A stretch of 64,000 bases of DNA from UBA1858 sp045105615 (GTDB lineage Bacteria > Pseudomonadota > Gammaproteobacteria > UBA4575): the NCBI GenBank assembly GCA_045105615.1, contig JBGCDS010000009.1:1-64000 (forward strand), given 5' to 3'. The notes under the pieces were generated by a model that did not search any database, was not told where the DNA came from, and worked only from the letters and a program-made list of their open reading frames with translations. The translations under genes and the position numbers were made by a program. Positions within the stretch are counted from its first letter, which is position 1. Each line of letters begins with the position of its first letter. Shown one piece after another: positions 26,685 to 36,450 of the stretch.

Positions 26685-29534
26685 ATGAGTCATAAAAACA
26701 ACCAACATATTTATGGCCTTAATGCTGAATATATTGAATCACTATATAAACAATATAATCAAGACCCAAATTCGGTTAGTCAATCTTGGCAACAATATTT
26801 TAGCCAGTTAGATATCGATAAAGACATTCAGTTACATGAGTTGCATCAAAATGTAAGAAATGAAATCACTGATGATCTGCGAAATAGAAACGCGCAAGCA
26901 TATGTTCCGAATTATTCAAACAGTGAACACCACCATCTAGAGAAACAACGCTCGGTTTTACGTCTAATCCGTGCTTATCGACGTCTGGGACATCGCCAAG
27001 CAGATATTGATCCGCTGTATGGTGATGATCGCATCCAAATTGATTTACTCAGCCCTGAGTATCACGGCTTAACATCCGCTGATTTAGACGAAGAATTTTT
27101 TATCTGGGAAAACGATACTGAACATAAGCAATCGCTAAGTTCGATTATTAATCTTATGTCTACGACTTACTGCGGAAGTATAGGGTCTGAGACAGAGCAT
27201 ATTTCTGATCCTGAGCAGAAACGTTGGTTACGAGAATATTTAGAGTCTAACTATGCGAGCCTAAAATTAACTGCTGATAAAAAGAAACGCATCCTGAAAA
27301 GGTTGATTGAGGCTAATGCTTTAGAAGTTTATTTGCATCGTAAATATATTGGTCAAAAGCGATTCTCATTAGAAGGTGGCACAGGATTAATTCCGTTGTT
27401 GGACACATTAATACAAAGTGCAGGCGATCATGATATTAGAGAAGCGATTATTGGTATGGCACATCGTGGTCGACTTAATGTCTTAGTTAATATTATGGGT
27501 AAAAATCCTCATGACCTGTTCGAAGAGTTTGAAGGCAATGTTGATTTAGAGTTTGGTTCCGGTGATGTTAAGTATCACAAGGGTTTTTCAATTGATTTGA
27601 AAACTAATAAAAAATCTATTCACACAGTCCTAGCATTTAATCCTTCACACCTGGAGATAATTAATCCGGTAGTGGAAGGTTCTGTGCGTGCGCGTCAAGA
27701 AAGACGCCAAGATAAACATCACAAGCAAGTGATTCCTGTATTAATCCATGGTGATGCAGCATTTGCCGGTCAAGGCGTGGTAATGGAAACGCTTAATCTT
27801 TCTAGTACAAGAGGCTATACCACCGGTGGTACCGTCCATATTGTTATAAATAATCAAATTGGTTTTACCACCAGCGACCCTTTAGATTCTCGCTCGACAT
27901 TATATTGCACTGATGTAGCGAAAATGGTGCAAGCACCAATTCTACATGTTAATGGTGATGATCCAGAGGCGGTAGTATTTGCAACACAACTCGCGATGGA
28001 TTATCGCGTGAAGTATGCCTGCGATATTGTCATCGACATGATTTGTTATCGCCGTCATGGACATTCAGAAGCAGATGAGCCGGCGATTACTCAGCCATTA
28101 ATGTATCAACGTATTCGTAATAAAGACCGTGTTGATCAGGTGTACTTTAATCAGCTGCTTGAAGAGCGCGTAGTAAGCCAGAGTGATTATGATGATATTG
28201 AAAAAAATTATATCAAAAAACTCAATATTGGGAAGCCAGTTTGTGCCGAAATAGCTAGACGTAGTCGCTCAAAGTACGTGGTAGATTACAAACCATTTAA
28301 AGATGTTCATTGGACACAGCCAGCTAATACAACAATCACAAATGATGTTATTCAACAGCTGGGAGAGGTGCTTACCTCTATTCCGAAAGATTTTTCTGTA
28401 CATAAAAATGTTCAAAAAATTATAGATCAGCGTAAGCGCATGACAGCTGGTTCAGTTCCTGTCGATTGGGGTTTCGCTGAGATGTTGGCTTACGGTTCAT
28501 TGCTAGAGCAGGGTTATCCTGTTCGGTTGTCTGGACAAGATAGTGTGCGTGGAACGTTCTCACATCGACATTGCGCGTTTCATGATCAGAATAATGGTGA
28601 TGTATATATTCCATTAAGAAATATATCTAAAAATCAGTCGCAATTTTTACCAATTAATAGTCTGCTGTCAGAAGCAGCAGTGCTTGGCTATGAAGTAGGT
28701 TATGCCACCTCTGAGCCAAATTCGTTAGTGATATGGGAAGCCCAATTTGGTGATTTCGCTAATAACGCACAGGTAATTATCGATCAATTCCTCAGTTCAT
28801 CAGAAGCTAAATGGCAAAGATACTGTGGCTTGGTGTTATTTCTTCCGCATGGATACGATGGTCAAGGACCAGAACATTCATCTGCGCGAATGGAGCGGTA
28901 TTTACAGCTATGTGCTGAAGAAAATATGCAAGTATGTATGCCGACGACTCCAGCACAACATTTTCATCTATTGCGGAGACAGATGCTCAGGCTCTATAGA
29001 AAACCACTTGTAGTGCTAACACCAAAAAGTTTGTTGCGTCATGCGAAGTCGACATCATTGTTAGATGATTTTACTCAGGATGGCTTTAAACAGATTATTA
29101 CTACTTATGATGATGCCAATATTGCGAATGTGACTAGGCTGCTGTTGTGTAGCGGTAAAGTGTATTATGACCTGCTGGAGCAAAAGCATAAAAGTGGATT
29201 GGATAATGTAGAAATTATTAGGATAGAACAGTTATATCCATTTCCGAGTGATGAGATAAAAGCACAGTTAACTAAATTTAAACATGTATCGGACATTATC
29301 TGGGTTCAAGAAGAGCCTAGGAACCAAGGTGCTTGGTTCTATATGCAATCACGTAAGAATTTGTCAGATTGTATTTTTTCTAATCAGTCACTACAGTATG
29401 CAGGAAGAGATTACTCTGCTTCACCAGCAGCTGGTTATATGCAATTGCATCGTCAGCAGCAAAGTCAGCTGGTAAGTGAAGCATTGGGTATTGCTGCTGA
29501 ATCTAACGATGTTGCACTTAAAAGTGTTAGTTAA
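26685..29534 (+). CDS. sucA: 2-oxoglutarate dehydrogenase E1
   Basis: Thiamine-diphosphate-dependent decarboxylase of the OGDH complex. 949 residues: the E2-binding N-terminus (NAEYIESLYKQYNQDPNSVS), RAYRRLGHRQADIDPL, IIGMAHRGRLNVLVNIMGK, HGDAAFAGQGVVMETLNLS, and the transketolase-like half with SGQDSVRGTFSHRHC and LPHGYDGQGPEHSSARMER. Length is standard. sucB and lpd follow closely. The sdh genes often found upstream are replaced by pilZ, so this is a separate sucAB-lpd operon; sucCD is also not in the window. Confidence 0.97.
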   Translation: MSHKNNQHIYGLNAEYIESLYKQYNQDPNSVSQSWQQYFSQLDIDKDIQLHELHQNVRNEITDDLRNRNAQAYVPNYSNSEHHHLEKQRSVLRLIRAYRRLGHRQADIDPLYGDDRIQIDLLSPEYHGLTSADLDEEFFIWENDTEHKQSLSSIINLMSTTYCGSIGSETEHISDPEQKRWLREYLESNYASLKLTADKKKRILKRLIEANALEVYLHRKYIGQKRFSLEGGTGLIPLLDTLIQSAGDHDIREAIIGMAHRGRLNVLVNIMGKNPHDLFEEFEGNVDLEFGSGDVKYHKGFSIDLKTNKKSIHTVLAFNPSHLEIINPVVEGSVRARQERRQDKHHKQVIPVLIHGDAAFAGQGVVMETLNLSSTRGYTTGGTVHIVINNQIGFTTSDPLDSRSTLYCTDVAKMVQAPILHVNGDDPEAVVFATQLAMDYRVKYACDIVIDMICYRRHGHSEADEPAITQPLMYQRIRNKDRVDQVYFNQLLEERVVSQSDYDDIEKNYIKKLNIGKPVCAEIARRSRSKYVVDYKPFKDVHWTQPANTTITNDVIQQLGEVLTSIPKDFSVHKNVQKIIDQRKRMTAGSVPVDWGFAEMLAYGSLLEQGYPVRLSGQDSVRGTFSHRHCAFHDQNNGDVYIPLRNISKNQSQFLPINSLLSEAAVLGYEVGYATSEPNSLVIWEAQFGDFANNAQVIIDQFLSSSEAKWQRYCGLVLFLPHGYDGQGPEHSSARMERYLQLCAEENMQVCMPTTPAQHFHLLRRQMLRLYRKPLVVLTPKSLLRHAKSTSLLDDFTQDGFKQIITTYDDANIANVTRLLLCSGKVYYDLLEQKHKSGLDNVEIIRIEQLYPFPSDEIKAQLTKFKHVSDIIWVQEEPRNQGAWFYMQSRKNLSDCIFSNQSLQYAGRDYSASPAAGYMQLHRQQQSQLVSEALGIAAESNDVALKSVS

Positions 29535-29558
29535 GATATATTAATCTAAGGAATTACA

Positions 29559-30773
29559 TTGGCTATAGAGATAAAAATACCTGAGTTTTCTGAATCAATC
29601 AGTGAGGGCACCATTAGCACTTGGTTAAAAAAAGTTGGTGATCCGATTGATGAAGGTGAAACGTTAGTCGAAATCGAGACTGACAAAGTGGTTCTGGAGA
29701 TTCCATCGCCAGCGACAGGTGTGCTAGAAAAAATTATCAAGGATGAAAATGAAGTTGTTAATAGTCATGAGGTCATAGGGCAGTTAACTGAGTCTGCTCA
29801 AGTTGAACCTAAAAATAGCAAAGGTGATTCTGATCATGAGGTACCTGCTAAGACAGAAGAAGTGGTTACTAAGAATAATAAAGATGATTCTGAAGGCTAT
29901 AAAAAAACTAGTCCTGCGGTTAGAAAAGTCATCGCTGAAAAAAATATTGATATAGAGGATATTCAACCTACAGGAAAAAATAACCGTATCACCAAACAGG
30001 ATGTTTCAGCGGCAAGTTCAAAGCAGCCATCATCTGATGCAGTTAAAGCATCTATAAGTACGTCTAATATTAGTAATGAGATTGAGCGTGTTCCTATGAG
30101 TAGTCTGAGGAGGAAAATCTCAGACCGATTAGTCTCTGCTCAGCAAGAATATGCCATGTTGACTACCTTTAATGAGGTAAACATGAGTGAAATTCTTTCA
30201 ATTAGATCAAAGCACAAAGATAAATTTCTTGAGCAACATGGCGTGAAACTCGGATTTATGTCATTTTTTGTATTGGCAGCAATAGAAGCTTTAAAAGAAT
30301 ACCCAGTGCTTAATGCATCGATTGATGAGAGTGATATTGTCTATCACCGATACGTAGATGTCGGTATTGCTGTTAGTGCTGAACGAGGATTAGTTGTGCC
30401 CGTCGTGCGAAATGCTGATACTAAATCTTTGTCCTCGATAGAATTAGAGATAAACCAACTTGCAGTAAAAGCACGCGAGAATAAGCTATCCATTGATGAG
30501 CTTATTGGTGGAACTTTTACAATTACTAATGGTGGTGTATTTGGATCAATGTTATCCACGCCCATTATAAACCCACCACAAAGCGCAATTTTGGGGATGC
30601 ATTCAATAGAAAAGCGGCCCATTGCCAAAGATGATGAAGTGACAATTGCACCTATGATGTATATGGCATTGTCGTATGATCACCGCATTATTGATGGTCG
30701 AGAAGCTGTACTATTTTTGAGTCATATTAAACGCATTATCGAAGATCCTATTCAACTACTATTACACTTATAA
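29559..30773 (+). CDS. sucB: Dihydrolipoyl succinyltransferase, OGDH E2
   Basis: Transfers succinyl from lipoate to CoA. 404 residues: one lipoyl domain with its lysine in EIETDKVVLEIPSP, an acidic/Ser-rich linker, the peripheral subunit-binding domain (TSPAVRKVIAEKNIDIEDI, about 120-155) and the catalytic domain with SYDHRIIDGREAVLFL. The start is TTG at 29559, favoured by AAGGAA eight bases upstream and by the conserved beginning AIEIKIPEFSESISEGT. It lies 24 bp after sucA and 2 bp before lpd. Confidence 0.96.
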   Translation: MAIEIKIPEFSESISEGTISTWLKKVGDPIDEGETLVEIETDKVVLEIPSPATGVLEKIIKDENEVVNSHEVIGQLTESAQVEPKNSKGDSDHEVPAKTEEVVTKNNKDDSEGYKKTSPAVRKVIAEKNIDIEDIQPTGKNNRITKQDVSAASSKQPSSDAVKASISTSNISNEIERVPMSSLRRKISDRLVSAQQEYAMLTTFNEVNMSEILSIRSKHKDKFLEQHGVKLGFMSFFVLAAIEALKEYPVLNASIDESDIVYHRYVDVGIAVSAERGLVVPVVRNADTKSLSSIELEINQLAVKARENKLSIDELIGGTFTITNGGVFGSMLSTPIINPPQSAILGMHSIEKRPIAKDDEVTIAPMMYMALSYDHRIIDGREAVLFLSHIKRIIEDPIQLLLHL

Positions 30774-30775
30774 AC

Positions 30776-32194
30776 ATGGATAAATCTAATTTTGATGTTG
30801 TTGTGATTGGTGCTGGTCCTGCAGGTTATGTGTGTGCAATACGTTGTGCGCAGTTAGGGTTGACTGTTGCCTGTGTCGATGCTTGGTCAGATAAAAATAA
30901 AAAGCCAAGTCCAGGAGGGACCTGTCTTAATGTTGGATGTATTCCATCGAAGGCTTTACTAGATTCTAGCCATCACTATTCATTTTTAGTTGATCATGCT
31001 GCAGATCATGGAATTGCTACCGGACAGTGCGACATTGATGTGGCTAAAATGCTGCAAAGAAAGAACAAGATTGTTAAGACATTAACAACAGGTGTGAAAG
31101 GGTTGTTAAAAAAGAACAAAGTAACTTTTGTGCATGGTAATGCTGCAATTAAATCAGCTAAAGAAGTGCATGTCGTAAATGGTGATGTTGATCAGATACT
31201 TATTGCTGAATCAATTGTCATCGCCACAGGTTCGAAACCATTTGAATTGGATTTCTTACCAATTGATCAAAAGCAGATAATGGACTCAACGGGTGCTTTA
31301 GAGCTTGCGCAGGTGCCGAAGCATTTAGGTGTCATAGGTGCAGGTGTAATCGGATTAGAAATGGCAAGTGTTTGGAGTCGGCTAGGGGCTAAGGTCACAA
31401 TATGGGAAGCTGCGGAACAGTTTCTACCTACGGTAGATAAAGATATTGCAAAGCAGGCAGGTAAAATTATTTCATCCCAAGGAATCGATATACAACTCAA
31501 TAGTAAAGTACAAGCAGCAGCGAAGAGTAAACAGTCTGTATCTGTCGCAGTATTAAATGCTGAGGGCGAGTCACAGGTAGAGGTGGATTGTTTATTAGTG
31601 GCGATCGGTCGTGTGGCAAATACTGAAAATCTAGGGCTCAATGATTTAGGTATTGCTCAGGATTCGCGAGGTTTTATAGAGGTTGATGCAAGGTGGAAAA
31701 CAAGCATCGATGGCATATATGCTATTGGTGATGTGATTGGCGGTGCAATGTTGGCACACAAGGGTTCGGAAGAAGGTGTTGCGCTAGCTGAACAATTAGT
31801 CAATCAACATGGACATGTTAATTATGCCGCAATACCTTGGGTTATTTATACCTGGCCAGAAATTGCCTGGGTAGGAGAAACAGAACAGGCACTGCAATCT
31901 GATAATGTAGAATATAAAACTGGATCATTTCCATTTATGGCATTAGGACGTGCACGTGCCATGAGTGAAACTGAGGGAATGATAAAATTCATTGCTGATG
32001 CAAAGACCGATAGACTTCTCAGTGTTCATATTATCGGTCCAAATGCTTCTGAATTGATTGCTGAAGGGGTGGTTGCTATTGAATCTGAGTTAACTGCAGA
32101 AGATTTGGCGAGAACAATCCATGGGCATCCAACTTTATCTGAAGGAATGCATGAAGCTGCACTTGATGTAGATGGAAGAGCGATACATTTCTAA
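30776..32194 (+). CDS. lpdA: Dihydrolipoyl dehydrogenase
   Basis: FAD enzyme that reoxidises lipoate with NAD+ (the E3 component). 472 residues: VVVIGAGPAGYVCAIRCAQLG, the redox-active disulfide in GGTCLNVGCIPSKALLDSS, NAD-binding GVIGAGVIGLEMASVW, the FAD motif in IDGIYAIGDVIGG and the catalytic His-Glu in HGHPTLSEGMHEAAL. It starts 2 bp after sucB, so this is the complex-specific E3. Confidence 0.97.
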   Translation: MDKSNFDVVVIGAGPAGYVCAIRCAQLGLTVACVDAWSDKNKKPSPGGTCLNVGCIPSKALLDSSHHYSFLVDHAADHGIATGQCDIDVAKMLQRKNKIVKTLTTGVKGLLKKNKVTFVHGNAAIKSAKEVHVVNGDVDQILIAESIVIATGSKPFELDFLPIDQKQIMDSTGALELAQVPKHLGVIGAGVIGLEMASVWSRLGAKVTIWEAAEQFLPTVDKDIAKQAGKIISSQGIDIQLNSKVQAAAKSKQSVSVAVLNAEGESQVEVDCLLVAIGRVANTENLGLNDLGIAQDSRGFIEVDARWKTSIDGIYAIGDVIGGAMLAHKGSEEGVALAEQLVNQHGHVNYAAIPWVIYTWPEIAWVGETEQALQSDNVEYKTGSFPFMALGRARAMSETEGMIKFIADAKTDRLLSVHIIGPNASELIAEGVVAIESELTAEDLARTIHGHPTLSEGMHEAALDVDGRAIHF

Positions 32195-32240
32195 TCGTGC
32201 CTTTCTCTTGTTCAATCATGTTATTGATAAACAATTCATA

Positions 32241-32840
32241 ATGACTCTCAATCTGCACTTTGAAAGCAACTTTATTAAGTTGCCTTTGTTACTTATTTTT
32301 CTATCGCCTTTAATGATTGCTATTTGGCAATTTTATAACAATACATTAAGTGCAAATCCCATTGAAGAAATTACTCATATTACTGGTGAGTGGGCATTAC
32401 GGTTATTATTGATTACACTTGCCATAAGCCCAGCCCGAAAATTATTTAGAATGAATGGGCTAATCCATTTGCGCCGGCTATTCGGAGTTCTTAGCTTTTT
32501 CTATGTACTTTGTCATTTATTAATTTATGCTATTTTAGATCAATGGTTTGAGCTGTCAGCGATTATAGATGACATTAAAGATCGCCCTTATATTTCGGTA
32601 GGTTTTGCTGCCTTTGTGCTTCTTGTGCCATTAGCTATTACCTCTACGGATGCAATGCAGAGAAAACTCCAGAGCAACTGGGTGAAACTGCATAAATTGA
32701 TCTATGTGATTTCAATTCTTGCTATACTGCATTTCTGGTGGTTGGTGAAAGCAGACTTATTCGAGCCAATTATCTATGCTTCAATTCTTGCAATATTGCT
32801 CGGTTATCGTGTGTTTGCACGCGTCAACCCTGTTCAATAA
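32241..32840 (+). CDS. msrQ: Haem-binding membrane subunit MsrQ
   Basis: The membrane cytochrome b-type partner that feeds electrons to the periplasmic methionine-sulfoxide reductase MsrP. About 199 residues with five to six helices; typical segments are TGEWALRLLLITLAISPARK, LRRLFGVLSFFYVLCHLLIY and LHKLIYVISILAILHFWWL, which carry histidines suited to haem. I chose the ATG at 32241; a longer start at 32172 would overlap lpdA and adds a non-family N-terminus. No msrP is adjacent, which is unusual because the two normally form an operon. Confidence 0.88.
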   Translation: MTLNLHFESNFIKLPLLLIFLSPLMIAIWQFYNNTLSANPIEEITHITGEWALRLLLITLAISPARKLFRMNGLIHLRRLFGVLSFFYVLCHLLIYAILDQWFELSAIIDDIKDRPYISVGFAAFVLLVPLAITSTDAMQRKLQSNWVKLHKLIYVISILAILHFWWLVKADLFEPIIYASILAILLGYRVFARVNPVQ

Positions 32841-32920
32841 TTAGTTATCACAAGGACCTGAGCATAGGTCTGCAATCATAACTTTTTTATTCTTTATTTA
32901 TCGTGAGACGAGTATTTCCT

Positions 32921-34285
32921 ATGAAGGAAAATTCTTTAGTATCTAATGATTTGGTGGAAAGAGATTTTGCACATGTATGGCATCCATGCACGCAGATGAA
33001 AGATCATGAGCAATTCCCGATTATTCCTGTTGCCAGTGGCCAGGGAGTTTGGCTGGAAGATTTTGACGGCAATAAATATATCGATGCGATTAGTTCTTGG
33101 TGGGTGAATATTTTTGGTCATGCGAATAAGACTATTAGTGATGCAATATCACAGCAAGCGCAACAATTAGAACATGTATTATTGGCTGGCTTTTCTCATC
33201 AGCCTATTATTCATCTGTCAGAACAACTTGTTGAGCTCACACCTGAGCCACTGCAAAAATGTTTTTATGCGGACAATGGGTCTTCAGCCGTCGAAGTATC
33301 CTTGAAGATGAGTTTTCATTATTGGAAAAATATTGGTAAGCCAAATAAAAAGAAATTTGTTACTTTGCAGAATTCTTATCATGGTGAAACATTAGGTGCC
33401 ATGTCTGTGAGTGATGTTGAGTTATATATAGATACTTATAAACCATTGCTATTGGATTCGTTCACAGTGCCCGTGGCAGATAGTTATAACATGGAGCCGG
33501 GCGAACAGACTGATGAATATGTGTTGCGCATGTTTGCACATATGGAAAAGACATTAAGAGAACATCATGAGGAAATTAGTGCCGTTATAGTTGAACCATT
33601 AGTACAATGTGCTGGTTCCATGCGTATGTATGATGCTAGATATTTAACTCTGCTACGAGCGGCCTGTGATAAATATGATGTTCATCTGATCGCTGATGAA
33701 ATTGCAGTTGGTTTTGGTCGTACTGGAACTATGTTTGCTTGTGAGCAGGCTGATATATCGCCAGATTTCATGTGTTTGTCTAAAGGTTTGACAGGTGGTT
33801 ATTTGCCATTATCGGCAGTGCTAACAACTAACAAGGTATACGATGCTTTTTATGATGATTATGAGTCAATGCGAGCCTTTCTACACTCGCATTCATATAC
33901 GGGTAACCCGCTAGCCTGTGCTGCAGCTTTAGCAACGTTAAGTATTTTTCATAACAACGATACTATTCAAAGAAATCAAGGATTGATTCAGCGCATCAAA
34001 GAAAATGGACAGCGCTTTGATGACCATCCTAATATAGCGCAGGTGCGCCAAACAGGAATGATTTTTGCGATAGAAATGGTGAAGGACAAAGTTACGAAAA
34101 CTCCTTATCCATGGCAGCAACGTCGAGGCTTGAAAGCTTATAAACACGCGCTTAAAAACCATATACTGCTGAGACCATTAGGGAACGTTTTGTATTTTAT
34201 GCCGCCTTATGTAATAGATTATGAGCAGATTGATTTAGTGATGGAAGTAATGGAAGAAGCTGTCAATGTCGCTGTAGAAGATTAA
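32921..34285 (+). CDS. bioA: Adenosylmethionine-8-amino-7-oxononanoate aminotransferase
   Basis: PLP enzyme converting KAPA to DAPA in biotin synthesis, with SAM as amino donor. About 454 residues: VWHPCTQM, AISSWWVNIFGHANK, YADNGSSAVEVSLKM, SYHGETLGAMSVSD, the PLP Asp in LIADEIAVGFGRTG and the Schiff-base lysine in CLSKGLTGGYLPLSAV. WHPCTQM and SSWW mark BioA among class III aminotransferases. The start is uncertain (ATG 32921 or GTG 32903); neither has a clear ribosome site. No other bio gene is nearby. Confidence 0.93.
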   Translation: MKENSLVSNDLVERDFAHVWHPCTQMKDHEQFPIIPVASGQGVWLEDFDGNKYIDAISSWWVNIFGHANKTISDAISQQAQQLEHVLLAGFSHQPIIHLSEQLVELTPEPLQKCFYADNGSSAVEVSLKMSFHYWKNIGKPNKKKFVTLQNSYHGETLGAMSVSDVELYIDTYKPLLLDSFTVPVADSYNMEPGEQTDEYVLRMFAHMEKTLREHHEEISAVIVEPLVQCAGSMRMYDARYLTLLRAACDKYDVHLIADEIAVGFGRTGTMFACEQADISPDFMCLSKGLTGGYLPLSAVLTTNKVYDAFYDDYESMRAFLHSHSYTGNPLACAAALATLSIFHNNDTIQRNQGLIQRIKENGQRFDDHPNIAQVRQTGMIFAIEMVKDKVTKTPYPWQQRRGLKAYKHALKNHILLRPLGNVLYFMPPYVIDYEQIDLVMEVMEEAVNVAVED

Positions 34286-34304
34286 ATATATAGAGAACAA
34301 AAAA

Positions 34305-35231
34305 ATGCGAATATCACAAATATTATGCCTTGTTTTAGTGCTGTTAATAGAGGCAGCAGCTGCCGAGACCTATTACTATCATTCAGGTGAAGATGTGATT
34401 GGCAATATTGCAATTCATACGATCCAAGATGGAGATAATTTTTTACAATTGGCGCAAACATTTCGCGTTGGATTTAATGAGCTAGTAGATGCAAACCCTG
34501 ATGTTGATCCATGGATTCCTGCGCAGGATGCACAAATTATTATTCCTACACAATATGTTTTGCCAAATGTCGATAGGGAGGGTGTGGTGATCAATCTTGC
34601 AGAATTGAGATTGTATCAATTCCATGGAACTGAAAATAACATTTCAAGTGTCTCTACTTATCCAGTCAGTGTCGGTAAAGATGATGAATGGGAAACACCG
34701 CTTAGCTTTACTCGTATCACTTCAAAAACAGCTAAACCAAACTGGTATCCTCCTGCATCAATACGAAAAGAACATGAAGAAAATAATGACCCACTTCCTG
34801 AAGTCGTGCCTCCTGGCCCAGATAATCCGTTAGGGGATTATAAGATTGGGTTAGCGTTATCTGGTTATCTTATACATGGTACTAATGTCCCCGAAGGTAT
34901 TGGTATGCGTGTGACTCATGGTTGTATTCGTTTGCACCCCACAGGAATCGAAAAACTATTTAAAAGTGTTGAAGTAAATACCCCCGTGACTATTGTTAAC
35001 CAACCTTACAAAGTTGGTTGGCGTGATAATAAACTTTATGTTGAAACTCATTCAGAAATTGAAGAGCAAGAAAAAGCGTCTTCTAGAAATCTGACCGAGT
35101 TTGTTCAATTAGTCGTTGCGCAGACTAAGGAAAAAGAAAAGGAAAACTATAAGATATTGTGGGAGAGGGGATATCAGGAGGCGAGACAAAAGCGTGGTGT
35201 GCCTTTTTTAATGTCTCTTAGAGGGGAATGA
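34305..35231 (+). CDS. LysM - L,D-transpeptidase (YkuD family)
   Basis: A 308-residue periplasmic enzyme with a signal peptide (cleavage near EAAAAE, residue about 20), a LysM-like peptidoglycan-binding segment (HTIQDGDNFLQLAQTFRVGF, about 38-85) and a YkuD catalytic domain. The active-site pattern is complete: HGTNVPEGIGMRVTHGCIRLHP, with the catalytic Cys in THGCIRL. This is the ErfK/YbiS/YcfS architecture that attaches Braun-type lipoprotein to peptidoglycan in E. coli. Facing it across a terminator is an Lpp-like lipoprotein, a likely substrate (inference). Confidence 0.92.
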   Translation: MRISQILCLVLVLLIEAAAAETYYYHSGEDVIGNIAIHTIQDGDNFLQLAQTFRVGFNELVDANPDVDPWIPAQDAQIIIPTQYVLPNVDREGVVINLAELRLYQFHGTENNISSVSTYPVSVGKDDEWETPLSFTRITSKTAKPNWYPPASIRKEHEENNDPLPEVVPPGPDNPLGDYKIGLALSGYLIHGTNVPEGIGMRVTHGCIRLHPTGIEKLFKSVEVNTPVTIVNQPYKVGWRDNKLYVETHSEIEEQEKASSRNLTEFVQLVVAQTKEKEKENYKILWERGYQEARQKRGVPFLMSLRGE

Positions 35232-35253
35232 TTGAGGTTGAAAAAATTTAGTT

Positions 35254-35286
35254 AAAAAAAAGCCCCTTTGAGAGGGGCTTTTTTAT
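35254..35286. terminator. Bidirectional terminator between L,D-transpeptidase and lipoprotein genes
   Basis: AAAAGCCCCT (35258-35267), loop TTGAG, AGGGGCTTTT (35273-35282): a perfect 10-bp stem with A-rich left and T-rich right flanks. It serves both convergent genes. Confidence 0.93.
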
Positions 35287-35305
35287 TGTTATATCGATTC
35301 TGAAA

Positions 35306-35626
35306 TTACTTGCCTTTCATTGAATCGTGAAACATAACGTTCATGCGACGTGAGTTTGCATCACAGCATGCTTGTGCAGCAGTAGAAGCTTCTAAAGCAG
35401 CGTCAGCTGATTCTTGAGCAGCTAGTGCCATGTCTTTAGCAGTTGCAGCATTGAACGCAGCAGTGTTAGCTGTGCGAAGAGCTTCATTTGCAATTTCACG
35501 CACTTCTGCTAATGGATCTACAGCAGCTGCTTCTTCTTGTGGACTTGATAAAGTACAGCCAGCAGAGAATGCTACAGTACCAGCGATAGCGAGAGCTTGA
35601 AGAGATTTCAATAACTTGTCTTGCAT
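35306..35626 (-). CDS. Lpp/OprI-like alanine-zipper lipoprotein
   Basis: A 106-residue outer-membrane lipoprotein: signal peptide, lipobox AFSAGC with the lipidated Cys at about residue 24, and a long Ala-rich helix with regular small-residue spacing (EIANEALRTANTAAFNAATA and on) as in Lpp and OprI. It ends in MKGK; a C-terminal lysine is the residue that links Lpp to peptidoglycan. Two adjacent cysteines (ACCDAN) in the helix are odd and may cross-link a trimer. It is longer than E. coli Lpp (78) and convergent with an L,D-transpeptidase. Confidence 0.85.
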   Translation of the reverse strand: MQDKLLKSLQALAIAGTVAFSAGCTLSSPQEEAAAVDPLAEVREIANEALRTANTAAFNAATAKDMALAAQESADAALEASTAAQACCDANSRRMNVMFHDSMKGK

Positions 35627-36038
35627 TTTTTATAACTCCGAAGTTTTTTAAATAAATATATATATAGTATTTTAGTTGTTACAACAAAATATCAAAGGTA
35701 GGTTCAAGTTCGCGTAAGCTAATGTTTATGCGTAAATTCTGCTACTTCGATACATCCTGCCTATTTTAAGTAAAAATGTCACAGATACCAAGGTTTAATC
35801 TCAATCGAGTACTTTCTTCCGATGATCGTGATAATTAACCGCTTGTTTGTTGGTTATTTGTGCAATATTGTCTGGAATATATACTATTTAACATAATCTC
35901 CAGTTGAGAATCGAAGGTGTGGCTACTGGATACGTGAAGTGGTCGAATATTATTACAATTCATCCTGTAAACACTTCTGTTTGCTGTATATTTTGATAAA
36001 GTATCTCAAATTAAATTTCAAACATATTCGAATCAGCT
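35627..36038. other. 412-bp non-coding gap
   Basis: Lies between the divergent lipoprotein and PilZ genes. It is AT-rich, with a run of alternating A and T (35656-35668) followed by GTTGTTACAAC, probably part of the strong lipoprotein promoter on the minus strand. I see no gene or clear RNA structure in it. Confidence 0.5.
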
Positions 36039-36371
36039 ATGTCAGCAAGAAAAAATATGGAGCGACGTCTTAGTGTTAGGCGTCCAACATCAGAAAACGT
36101 CTACTTATATTGTAAGCAGCTCGAATTAGAACGTTGCAAACCAAGTAATATTAGTTCTCGTGGTGTGTTTATAGATTTTGTTCCAAAACGTGCCTATGTT
36201 GGTAGACGTATACAATTGGTGTTTGTCATTGATCGTGGTCGTACAGCTAAAATGATCCGTGTATTTGCAGTCATTGCCCATATTTCTTCTGGTGGGATGG
36301 GATTTGGGTTTATCGGTAAACATATACCAAGTAAACGAGGGGACGGGCTTCCTAAAAGATTGTCACCATAG
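36039..36371 (+). CDS. PilZ-domain c-di-GMP-binding protein
   Basis: A 110-residue single PilZ domain. It has both halves of the c-di-GMP site: the RxxxR motif in ERRLSVRRP (about residues 8-16) and the D/NxSxxG-type motif in PSNISSRGVFIDF. It therefore differs from the pilus-type PilZ at 26249, which lacks the arginines, and is a likely receptor. It stands alone between two long non-coding gaps, so its target cannot be inferred. Confidence 0.85.
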   Translation: MSARKNMERRLSVRRPTSENVYLYCKQLELERCKPSNISSRGVFIDFVPKRAYVGRRIQLVFVIDRGRTAKMIRVFAVIAHISSGGMGFGFIGKHIPSKRGDGLPKRLSP

Positions 36372-36450
36372 TTTAGGCCGAGCAAAGCTCGACAGCAGTT
36401 AGCGCTGTTATCTAGAAAATTGTTTAAAGTTAGCTTCTATCTTCTTGGTT

